In this document: piece by piece, positions 7,696 through 14,819 of the stretch
Layout: each line of letters begins with the position of its first letter
Position numbering within the stretch: the stretch's first letter is position 1
Translations under genes and position numbers: made by a program
Notes under the pieces: generated by a model
Databases searched by the model: none
What the model saw: the letters and a program-made list of their open reading frames with translations, nothing else
Told to the model about the DNA's origin: nothing
Assembly (NCBI RefSeq): GCF_010093065.1
Contig: NZ_CP048113.1
Coordinates: forward strand, 5,784,001 to 5,848,000
Length of the DNA: 64,000 nucleotides
Reading direction: 5' to 3'
From: Chitinophaga agri
GTDB lineage: Bacteria > Bacteroidota > Bacteroidia > Chitinophagales > Chitinophagaceae

Positions 7696-8850
7696 ATGAG
7701 TAATATCTTCGTTACCTCTATAAATATTGATGAAGTCCGCAACATAAAGCAACTTCAGATTCCTCTTTCCAGTGATGAACGAAAACATTTAATTATTACG
7801 GGCCGAAATGGTAGCGGTAAAACGTCACTATTAATTGCTATAAAGCTCTATTTGAACGAAATTCTAAGTGAAAATATTACTGCCACAGATATACAAGGTA
7901 ATTACATAAACTTTAAGGGGGCAATAAATGGAGTTTCCTTAGACTTCAGTGGTCGTCAAAGGAAAATAGTTGAAAGCCTTAGGACAGGTAAATTTATAGT
8001 TACATATTTTGATTCCAAAAGATTAACGTCTTTTAATCAACCTGTTGGAATAAATAAGATTACTTTAAAAGATCAATACACTTTTGATGAAAGGGTTGCA
8101 AAGGAATTTATTCAGTATATCGTGAACTTAAAAGCCGATATGTCTTTTGCAAGAGATGAAAATGAACTAGAAGAGGTGAAAAAAGTTGATTCGTGGTTTT
8201 CTAATTTTGAGAAGGCGCTAGCTGAACTATTTGGTGATCCAAGTATTCAATTATCCTTTGATAGAAAAAACTATAATTTTAATGTAATTGAAAAAGGGAA
8301 AGAGCCCTATACCTTGAATCAATTATCAGATGGTTACTCGGCAATTTTAAGCATTATAACTGAGTTGATTCTCAGAATGGATAACAGAGGTACTAGGAAC
8401 TATGATATCGAAGGAATAGTTTTGATAGATGAAATTGAAACTCACCTTCATATAGAGCTTCAAAAAAAAATACTACCATTTTTAACTTCGTTTTTCCCAA
8501 AGATACAATTCATTGTAACAACGCATTCTCCTTTTGTTCTAAGCTCAATAGAGAATACTATTATCTGTGATCTGGAGAAGAAGATTGTTACAGATGATCT
8601 ATCAGGTTATTCTTATGATACATTGATTGAAAGCTATTTTGAAGCAGATAAATATTCCACTGTTTTAAAGAATAAGATGCAGGAATATGAACGCTTGATG
8701 GCCATGAATTCATTGAACGATAGTGAGAAAATTCAATTGCAAGAACTAAAAAGGTATATTGAAGATATCCCCAAATTCTTAGCCGATGAATTAGCTGTAA
8801 AAATTCAACAAATTCAATTAAAAAAGCTTAATAATAAGAAGAATCAATGA
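7696..8850 (+). CDS. AAA15-type ATPase, PtuA-like (Septu defence candidate)
   Basis: 384 residues from the ATG at 7696; an upstream TTG in frame falls inside the terminator and is unlikely. It is an SMC/RecF-like ABC ATPase: Walker A GRNGSGKTS (residues 36-44), an ABC-signature-like LSDGYS near 209-214, Walker B IVLIDEIETHLH near 241-252, and the switch His in TTHSPF near 277. A charged helical segment follows the ATPase core. The gene overlaps the HNH gene by 4 bases (ATGA), and the pair matches the ATPase-plus-HNH layout of Septu (PtuA/PtuB). Base composition is clearly more AT-rich than the neighbours, suggesting transfer. Other ATPase/HNH defence pairs are possible. Confidence 0.8.
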   Translation: MSNIFVTSINIDEVRNIKQLQIPLSSDERKHLIITGRNGSGKTSLLIAIKLYLNEILSENITATDIQGNYINFKGAINGVSLDFSGRQRKIVESLRTGKFIVTYFDSKRLTSFNQPVGINKITLKDQYTFDERVAKEFIQYIVNLKADMSFARDENELEEVKKVDSWFSNFEKALAELFGDPSIQLSFDRKNYNFNVIEKGKEPYTLNQLSDGYSAILSIITELILRMDNRGTRNYDIEGIVLIDEIETHLHIELQKKILPFLTSFFPKIQFIVTTHSPFVLSSIENTIICDLEKKIVTDDLSGYSYDTLIESYFEADKYSTVLKNKMQEYERLMAMNSLNDSEKIQLQELKRYIEDIPKFLADELAVKIQQIQLKKLNNKKNQ

Positions 8851-9521
8851 TTTTCGCCGCTAAGTCCCAGCCTGCACCACCTTGTCTAGCACATGAGAAA
8901 GCAAAAGCTTCTGGAACATATAGATGTGATGATGTTCTTCATGCTATTAAAAAGGATTTCTATAACAAATGTTATATCTGTGAACAGCGTGAGCCTACAA
9001 CGATCAATGTAGAACACTTCACTCCACACAAAGGCAATCGCGATTTGGAATTTGATTGGGATAATCTGTTCTATGCTTGTGCACATTGTAATAATATTAA
9101 GTTAGCACAAGCTCAGTTCGATAATATCCTCAATGTAACTAACAAATTGCATGAGGTGGATAGAAAAATAAGATATCAGATTAAGCCATATCCGAAGGAA
9201 AAAGCAACCTTTGAGCCGATTGATAATACAGAGGCTGTAAGAAATACAATCACCCTTTTAAATGCTGTCTATAATGGTACTACGACATTAAAGACAATAG
9301 AAGCGGGAAATCTCCGGAGTCTTTTACTTAAAGAAATCAGGACCTTTAATGATCTGTTGTTTAGGTATTATGATGAAACTTATACAGAAGAGGAAAAAGT
9401 AGTTGTAAAGAATGATATTATAAGGCATTTGCGTTCCTCGTCTGCTTTCACTGCATTTAAAAGATGGATAATACTAGATCTTGAGAATATCAGGCCAGAT
9501 TTTGAACAGTATTGTGAATAG
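8847..9521 (+). CDS. HNH endonuclease, PtuB-like
   Basis: 224 residues, translationally coupled to the ATPase gene. A zinc-bound HNH motif is visible: CYIC (C42, C45), NVEHFTPH (H57, H61), then an Asn-containing loop and CAHCNN (C78, C81). The C-terminal half is helical with no motif I recognise. In Septu the ATPase is thought to control an HNH nuclease that cuts nucleic acid during infection; target and trigger here are unknown. Like its partner it is AT-rich. 9522-9773 downstream (252 bases) is AT-rich with no gene, and I saw no repeat of the tRNA 3' end there. Confidence 0.82.
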   Translation: MIFAAKSQPAPPCLAHEKAKASGTYRCDDVLHAIKKDFYNKCYICEQREPTTINVEHFTPHKGNRDLEFDWDNLFYACAHCNNIKLAQAQFDNILNVTNKLHEVDRKIRYQIKPYPKEKATFEPIDNTEAVRNTITLLNAVYNGTTTLKTIEAGNLRSLLLKEIRTFNDLLFRYYDETYTEEEKVVVKNDIIRHLRSSSAFTAFKRWIILDLENIRPDFEQYCE

Positions 9522-9773
9522 TTATTTGATAGCAACATTTCTCAAATACCAATCCGATACATATTCTGCTCCTGCAAAATTTTTACCTGCTCCAATCTTT
9601 GCTATAAATTTTCAGATAAAGGGATAAATTCCTTTTTAATTGCTCGGGTTTGTTAGTTTTTCATTTTGAGGTATAGAAGCCAATAATTTGAGACTTTATA
9701 AATATTGCACTATTTTACCCTCTCACTTGAAGATACTTGAATAATTCCACCCTGTAATGCATTGTATCGAATT

Positions 9774-11183
9774 ATGAAAAGAACACTATTCCACCAACTG
9801 GCATTAGCATTTTCTTTGCTGCTAATAACATCGATAGTAAAGGCACAAACCGAAACATGTAATTGCCTGGATAATTTGAACAAAACGATTAAGGAAACGG
9901 AACTCAATTATGCTGGTTACCCGGCAAAAGTGAATGCCAGTTATAAAAAACTGGTTTCAAACCTACGGTCGAAAGCGCTGGTAGCAAATGACCCTAAGCA
10001 ATGTTACTATCTTATCCACGAGTATGTAAGATTTTTTAAGGACAAGCATTTTATCATCTCCTATACGAACACAAAGGATTTCGATAGTGCGGTTACCAGT
10101 TATTCGGGAAAGCCGGTTTTACCAATTGAAGGAATTTGGATAAGCCCGGACAGTGCTACTAAGATTGCCATTCAAAAAGCCACTGACGGTACTTTCGAAG
10201 CGATCAGGTGCGAATCATCCACCGATAGTTTTCCTAAAGGCTTTGTCTATTTCAGGCTTATACCCAATGGAGATCAATATATAGTTAAAAAATATGACGG
10301 GTTTGTCAGTACGGACTTTCCAGCTAAACAGACCGGGAATCTATTACGTCTCTGGAACCACACGTTATGGGGTAAAGTATCTCCGCAAAAAATGACGAAG
10401 GAAGAGCATGAAGAGCTTTCTGCCTGGAAGAGTAATAATTATGGGCTCGCATTCAAGCAACTAAATACTGAAGTAAGTTATTTAAGGATCCCAAGCTTTT
10501 ACAACAATGACAGCAAGATTCAGCAACTGGTAACTGCAAGTGATTCCACCATCAGGAATACAAAATATCTTATCGTAGACTTGAGAGGTAATGGTGGCGG
10601 CAATACGGGATGGATCTATTTTCTACCCTATATTATGACGAATCCGATCGTTCAACGACCTGCGTTGATACGCGTAACACCTGATAACATTAAACGCAAA
10701 TTACCCGACCTGGAATACTTTGTTAAAAATCCCATTGATGCTGAATATAAAAAGTATTTTCCTGATGAGGTGTTGAACGCCTATAAAAAAGCCTATACAG
10801 AGCTGCCTGTAACAAAGGAAAAGTTCTATCCAATTCCGGCTGTTACCTTTCCCCTTGACGCTGTAGCCAAACGACCAGAAAAAGTGGCCGTGATAGTTGA
10901 TGGCTTTTGTGGTAGTTCAACCGAGTATTTTATTTCCCTCACCCATCAATGTCCGAGGGTCACCACTTATGGGGCAAATACTATCGGTATGATGGATTAT
11001 GAAGGAATGTCTAATCCGACAACATTGCCATATAATAAGTTTATTCTGACGATACCTATTATCAAGTCAAGCTGGACTGATACTCAGCCTATTGATCAAA
11101 CAGGGTTTACTCCGGATGTGCCTATCAGGCTTCCCGAGAGCCAGTGGATAGATTTCATTGTGGAAGATTTGCCTAAAAGATAA
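9774..11183 (+). CDS. S41 family peptidase (C-terminal processing protease-like), secreted
   Basis: 469 residues from the ATG at 9774. The start MKRTLFHQLALAFSLLLITSIVKAQ (split here) is a Sec signal peptide ending in AQT, so the protein is exported; the slightly upstream TTG would only lengthen the signal. YLIVDLRGNGGGN and VDGFCGSSTEYF are the conserved S41 segments; the Ser of GSSTEYF is the likely nucleophile. No PDZ domain is obvious, as in the eukaryotic-like C-terminal processing subfamily common in Bacteroidota. Substrate unknown. It stands alone, and its 3' end overlaps the remains of a minus-strand gene. Confidence 0.85.
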   Translation: MKRTLFHQLALAFSLLLITSIVKAQTETCNCLDNLNKTIKETELNYAGYPAKVNASYKKLVSNLRSKALVANDPKQCYYLIHEYVRFFKDKHFIISYTNTKDFDSAVTSYSGKPVLPIEGIWISPDSATKIAIQKATDGTFEAIRCESSTDSFPKGFVYFRLIPNGDQYIVKKYDGFVSTDFPAKQTGNLLRLWNHTLWGKVSPQKMTKEEHEELSAWKSNNYGLAFKQLNTEVSYLRIPSFYNNDSKIQQLVTASDSTIRNTKYLIVDLRGNGGGNTGWIYFLPYIMTNPIVQRPALIRVTPDNIKRKLPDLEYFVKNPIDAEYKKYFPDEVLNAYKKAYTELPVTKEKFYPIPAVTFPLDAVAKRPEKVAVIVDGFCGSSTEYFISLTHQCPRVTTYGANTIGMMDYEGMSNPTTLPYNKFILTIPIIKSSWTDTQPIDQTGFTPDVPIRLPESQWIDFIVEDLPKR

Positions 11184-11515
11184 GATCAGGCACAAAAGGA
11201 GGGATCCACATGAGTTCTATGTTTCCGTCTCCATCCCAGCCGGCATCCAAAAATAGTTCTCTTGCGATGCTGACATTTCTCTGCATTGCGCAAACATTCC
11301 GCTGGCTTAATGGTGAAATGCAGGTTGTCTATCCACTCATATGCTTCCATCGTAAAGGTTTTTAAGGTGTCTGGCGGATAGGTGATTTTGTACTCTTCTG
11401 TGTTGTTTACTGATTGCAATGAATATAACTTTGGATAAAAGTTATAGCTAAAATAGCTAATCTGGTTGCAACTGGTTGGATAATAGTCTTTCCTCTCTAT
11501 ACGAATAAAGAGGTT
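11173..11515 (-). pseudogene. Frameshifted, 5'-truncated gene remnant
   Basis: Two minus-strand segments in different frames look like one former protein. Upstream: an open stretch containing LFIRIERKDYYPTS, then EEYKITYPPDTLKTF and MEAYEWIDNLHFTIKP, with no start codon after the stop at about 11516. Downstream, one frame over: VSIARELFLDAGWDGDGNI and ELMWIPPFVPDL, ending with TAG at 11173-11175. The in-frame continuation of the first segment turns into arginine- and cysteine-rich sequence, as expected past a frameshift near 11300. I do not recognise the family. The end overlaps the 3' end of the S41 gene. Confidence 0.5.
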
Positions 11516-11579
11516 GAGTAGTTATTCCTGATGCATCGTATATTTATCCTACTATAAATCTCTTTCTAAAACAATCCCT

Positions 11580-12524
11580 ATGCGTAGTTCATTTTTGCTC
11601 CTGTTTGTTTGCTTCTTTTGTACCCGCTCTTACGCCCTGACCTGGGATGAGCCATGGGCTGATCTTGTAATGAAAAAAGCCACTTCGTTCGTGTTGGCTA
11701 AAGTTGTATCAGGGGATGATGATATAGTGAAGATCAGCATCATCAAAACCCTTGGAGGTAAAGAAGTTAAAGATAGCGTTCAGATCGCAGGATTTTATCT
11801 GCTTGATATCTGCAGCTCTTCTGGTCATGGCCCACATTTCAATATAGAACAGGCCGATAGTTGTTTCTTTTTTCTCAAGGAAGATAGCCTCGGCGTATAC
11901 TCCATTGCTACGCCCACCAGCGGTTTCGCATATGTGTCCGATGGCAAAGTGATAGCTACTTACCGACACAGTTATCATATGGCTTCTGTTCCGTTTGATG
12001 TATATGAGAACACAATGAAAGCGATATTTGATAACTATCACGGTCAGGCATATGATAAGGCGTACATCACGGGACTGGCAAATGAATACCTGGCAAAGAA
12101 GCCTGCCGAACTCTCCGACGAAGGCGCTGCCACTTTCTTTATGCAGCATGTAGTAATGGAAAGCATTTATCATCTTCGTTTGCCGGGATATGATGCACAG
12201 TTGATCACCTTTCTGAAAGATACGGCTAACCCTCATAACCAGATATCTGCGGCCCGTGCACTGCATGCCAGTGATACCGACAATGCGAAAGAGGCACTTT
12301 ATCATGTGGTGGCTGACACTACCCAACCAGGGTTTTTGCAGGTGATGTGTCTTTTATCACTGAAGGATCTGCATACGAACAAACTGAAAAAGAAATTAGA
12401 AGCGCTGGAAAAAACCGCTTCAGATGAAAAAGTTGGATTTGGAGGTAATATCATGGACCCCAGGATCTGTACACATTTGCCTACCGTTAAGGATGCATTG
12501 AAAGCCTTACTGGAAAAGAAATAG
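11580..12524 (+). CDS. Secreted protein of unknown function with a helical-repeat-like C-terminus
   Basis: 314 residues. The N-terminus MRSSFLLLFVCFFCTRSYA is a signal peptide. The first half is a small beta-rich region with cysteines (LLDICSSSGHG, DSCFFFLKED), reminiscent of secreted cysteine-containing domains. From about residue 195 helices such as LITFLKDTANPHNQISAARA and KEALYHVVADTTQPGFLQV resemble HEAT-type repeats. I do not recognise a named family. It sits alone between the gene remnant and a strong terminator, and the short AT-rich 5' region is presumably its promoter. Confidence 0.7.
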   Translation: MRSSFLLLFVCFFCTRSYALTWDEPWADLVMKKATSFVLAKVVSGDDDIVKISIIKTLGGKEVKDSVQIAGFYLLDICSSSGHGPHFNIEQADSCFFFLKEDSLGVYSIATPTSGFAYVSDGKVIATYRHSYHMASVPFDVYENTMKAIFDNYHGQAYDKAYITGLANEYLAKKPAELSDEGAATFFMQHVVMESIYHLRLPGYDAQLITFLKDTANPHNQISAARALHASDTDNAKEALYHVVADTTQPGFLQVMCLLSLKDLHTNKLKKKLEALEKTASDEKVGFGGNIMDPRICTHLPTVKDALKALLEKK

Positions 12525-12543
12525 TCAGTGAAATATATACTAT

Positions 12544-12590
12544 AAAACAGCAAAGGCTTTGAAGTACTATTTCAAAGCCTTTGCTGTTTT
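12544..12590. terminator. Bidirectional terminator between convergent genes
   Basis: AAAACAGCAAAGGCTTTGAA and TTCAAAGCCTTTGCTGTTTT form a long perfect stem with a short loop (GTACTAT), flanked by A and T runs that would work on both strands. It separates the plus-strand secreted protein from the minus-strand DUF2809 gene. Confidence 0.93.
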
Positions 12591-12604
12591 TATAACAACG
12601 GAGA

Positions 12605-12997
12605 TTATTTCGCGTAGCCAACCCGCCTCTGCGGATTTATTTTCTCCATTATTATGACAAATATAATACCCAGTGTATACGAGAGTATATCACTCCAGGA
12701 AAAGTAATTCCCGAAAACAATATTAGCTACCCGTGAATGTCCGAGTCCTATCAGCTGTACAAAATTCAGATATTGTAGCGCTTCAATAAGGTAGGAAAAT
12801 GCCAGTACTGCTATTGCTACAGGTAATACAGGTGCCTGCACAAAGCTGCATACAAAACAATATAACAGGATGACAACCAGGAAGTCTCCTACATAGGGAC
12901 GAACAAAGCCATCATGTACATAAAGAGCAATCAGTACTTCTGTGACGAAGATCAGAATGGTAAGGATAAAATAGAACCAGCTAAAACGGAGTTTCAT
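12605..12997 (-). CDS. DUF2809 family membrane protein
   Basis: 130 residues, four or so hydrophobic helices. Features of the family are VRPYVGDFLVVILLY near residue 35 and YLIEALQYLNF near 70, with DILSYTLG in the last third. These also recall VanZ-like proteins. The function of DUF2809 is unknown; it is an integral inner-membrane protein. It ends 14 bases from the bidirectional terminator. The 83 bases upstream separate it from the ATP-grasp remnant. Confidence 0.75.
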   Translation of the reverse strand: MKLRFSWFYFILTILIFVTEVLIALYVHDGFVRPYVGDFLVVILLYCFVCSFVQAPVLPVAIAVLAFSYLIEALQYLNFVQLIGLGHSRVANIVFGNYFSWSDILSYTLGIIFVIIMEKINPQRRVGYAK

Positions 12998-13080
12998 ACA
13001 GATGAATTAAAGTGTTTAAATATTAATACCGGCTTGCCGGTTATTAATGGGCCGAAGATAGTGTATAATGTGTGAATCGT

Positions 13081-13320
13081 TTACTGGTGAATAAAGTATG
13101 CAGATACATGTTGAACAATGCTTTCAATATTCGCTTTATAAAAGCCGGCTCCATTCATAGCACCACATTCTACAATGTAATATGCATCGCCACAAAGACA
13201 AATATCCATCACAAAGACGTCGTGTATGACAAAGGCTAAAGCCTGGTAATTACTGCGGATATACCGGGCAGACTGCTCCCTGAGTATCTGACATTGGCAT
13301 ACTTTCATTATTTTTATCAT
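13081..13320 (-). pseudogene. C-terminal remnant of an ATP-grasp (DUF4343-like) protein
   Basis: 79 residues in which only the last part resembles a known protein: VFVMDICLCGDAYYIVECG followed by AMNGAGFYKANIESIVQHVS. This is the metal- and ATP-binding C-terminal end of ATP-grasp proteins of the DUF4343 type, which are normally 200-300 residues. The N-terminal lid and most of the ATP-binding domain are missing, and the 5' end runs into the start region of the next, divergent gene. I infer a deletion that fused or juxtaposed new sequence, leaving a stub that is unlikely to be active. Confidence 0.6.
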
Positions 13321-13338
13321 CCAACGATATCTGTTGCT

Positions 13339-13620
13339 ATGATAAAAGCCTCCTATCTTATTAAAATCATACTGCTCGCATTACCGGCTCTTTTACTGTT
13401 ATACGTATTTGTTATCAGGGACAGGATCGACGCTGTATCCGGCATGGGTGGGGGTGGATATGACCTCACTAAAATGTACACGCTTGCTGGTACAGGGTTG
13501 TACCTTTTTGTGCTTGATCTGGGGTTACTGATACAGGATGCAGCAGGGAACAAATTCCTGCTACTGGCAGGAACAGCACTGCTGATTATAACAATTGTAA
13601 TGGCGGTTCGTAGCTTTTAA
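13339..13620 (+). CDS. Small three-helix membrane protein, function unknown
   Basis: 93 residues from the ATG at 13339, the most sensible start since the following MIKASYLIKIILLALPALLLL is a membrane helix; an upstream Met would add a tail overlapping the ATP-grasp stub. Two more hydrophobic helices follow (LAGTGLYLFVLDLGLLI and FLLLAGTALLIITIVMAV). Between helix 1 and 2 is a glycine-rich loop, SGMGGGGYDL. No family recognised. It ends 7 bases from the convergent Nudix regulator gene. Confidence 0.55.
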   Translation: MIKASYLIKIILLALPALLLLYVFVIRDRIDAVSGMGGGGYDLTKMYTLAGTGLYLFVLDLGLLIQDAAGNKFLLLAGTALLIITIVMAVRSF

Positions 13621-13627
13621 TGACATA

Positions 13628-14371
13628 TTACCATCTGTCATAGATCCCGTTTTCGAATGCCTCGTTATACTTTTTTACATTGAAACTATAAAGGTTCGGC
13701 GCCTTATGAGCACCACCTTTTCTAGGCTCATCCAGCTTTTCCAGAATGTCCAGCGCCATGATCTTCCGGTAGAAGTTTCCCCGGTTCAGGGTTCTTCCCA
13801 ATATCGACTCATATAGCTTCTGCAACTCAGGAAGGGTGAACTCCTGGGGGAGCAGGTTCAATCCGATAGGCTGGTAGTTCACCTGCGTCTGGAGTGTCTT
13901 TAATGCTTTGCTGAGAATGGTACTATGGTCCATAGCTAGTGCTGGAAGTTCCTGTAATGGCAGCCATTCACATTTGTCAGATATATCATCAGCCACCGGA
14001 ATGACCTGGTTAAAGTCAACCATAGCAAAGTAGCCAATGGAAATGAAACGCTGCGCATGCCATAGTGCCGGCGACTGCTTAAAAAAGGCCTGTGAGCGGT
14101 CTTTTTTACCAAAGGTGGCAAACTGCTGCAGGTAGACTTTGTCAGCCCCTGTTCTGGCTGTTAATATGCGGATAGCGGCATCGTCTATGTCTTCGTGATT
14201 CTCCACGAATCCTCCTGGAAGCATCCAGTGGCGTTTCCCTTTCATGCGTACCAGTAGTACCTTGATAGTGCCATTGTCGAAACCGAATACAACACAGTCA
14301 ATGGAGATATGTGAGAGATAGGTACTTTTCGCTTCTTCACTCCGGTCTTTTAACAATTCATCAAGTGTCAT
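13628..14371 (-). CDS. Nudix-domain transcriptional regulator (NrtR/AraR-like)
   Basis: 247 residues: an N-terminal Nudix domain (about 15-160) followed by a winged helix domain (about 170-235). The Nudix box position reads GGFVENHEDIDDAAIRILTARTG, split here at residues 53-75: it has GGFVE and a mostly matching spacing but lacks the canonical REXXEE, so the domain probably binds rather than hydrolyses a nucleotide-like ligand. This arrangement is that of NrtR-type regulators controlling NAD or sugar genes. The neighbouring divergent gene is a GH3 glycosidase 448 bases away, so sugar-responsive control of it is possible. Confidence 0.8.
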   Translation of the reverse strand: MTLDELLKDRSEEAKSTYLSHISIDCVVFGFDNGTIKVLLVRMKGKRHWMLPGGFVENHEDIDDAAIRILTARTGADKVYLQQFATFGKKDRSQAFFKQSPALWHAQRFISIGYFAMVDFNQVIPVADDISDKCEWLPLQELPALAMDHSTILSKALKTLQTQVNYQPIGLNLLPQEFTLPELQKLYESILGRTLNRGNFYRKIMALDILEKLDEPRKGGAHKAPNLYSFNVKKYNEAFENGIYDRW

Positions 14372-14819
14372 CGTGTGCCAAATTTACAAGTTTTTCATGT
14401 TGAGCAGGTGAGGTTAACCCTTTGCTGACTACAGTCCATACTGATCCCAAATTAAAAAATAGTTGTCTGGTATTTTCCTTTTTCCTATCATTGCTTTGAA
14501 ATAAAGCAATAGGAGGACAAGTGTCATATTAACGCTTATATCCTTTGTAGTAAAGAGACGTTAGACTTATTCCACATATCGAAATAGTGAACAATGAAAA
14601 GATATTTTCCCCATCCGGAAAATACTGTCAGCACGCCTTATAATGAGATTCACCTGGTATCCTGCCAGACATATTACCAATAGGGATGTATTGGCTGACA
14701 GTACACGTTAATGATAGAAATACCGTAACATGACAGCTCGAATCTTTGCTGTAGTGCGGGTGATGCCAATAGGGGGCCTACCACAAATGCCGAATTTATT
14801 CAACCCTAAACAGCTAAAA
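14372..14819. other. 448-base intergenic region between the Nudix regulator and the GH3 gene
   Basis: No coding sequence is convincing here; a start upstream of the GH3 signal peptide would extend into it but with non-protein-like sequence. An imperfect inverted repeat at 14484-14513 (CCTAT-CAT-TGCTTT with AAAGCAATAGG, one 3-base bulge) could be an operator or an RNA hairpin. The region presumably contains both divergent promoters. Confidence 0.4.

Noticed and set aside
9522-9773. Attachment site downstream of the Septu-like pair
   Set aside because: Looked for the tRNA end GATCTCGCTAC or close variants and saw none.
14730-14819. Upstream start for the GH3 gene
   Set aside because: It would put 30 residues before an otherwise perfect signal peptide and reads as noncoding.
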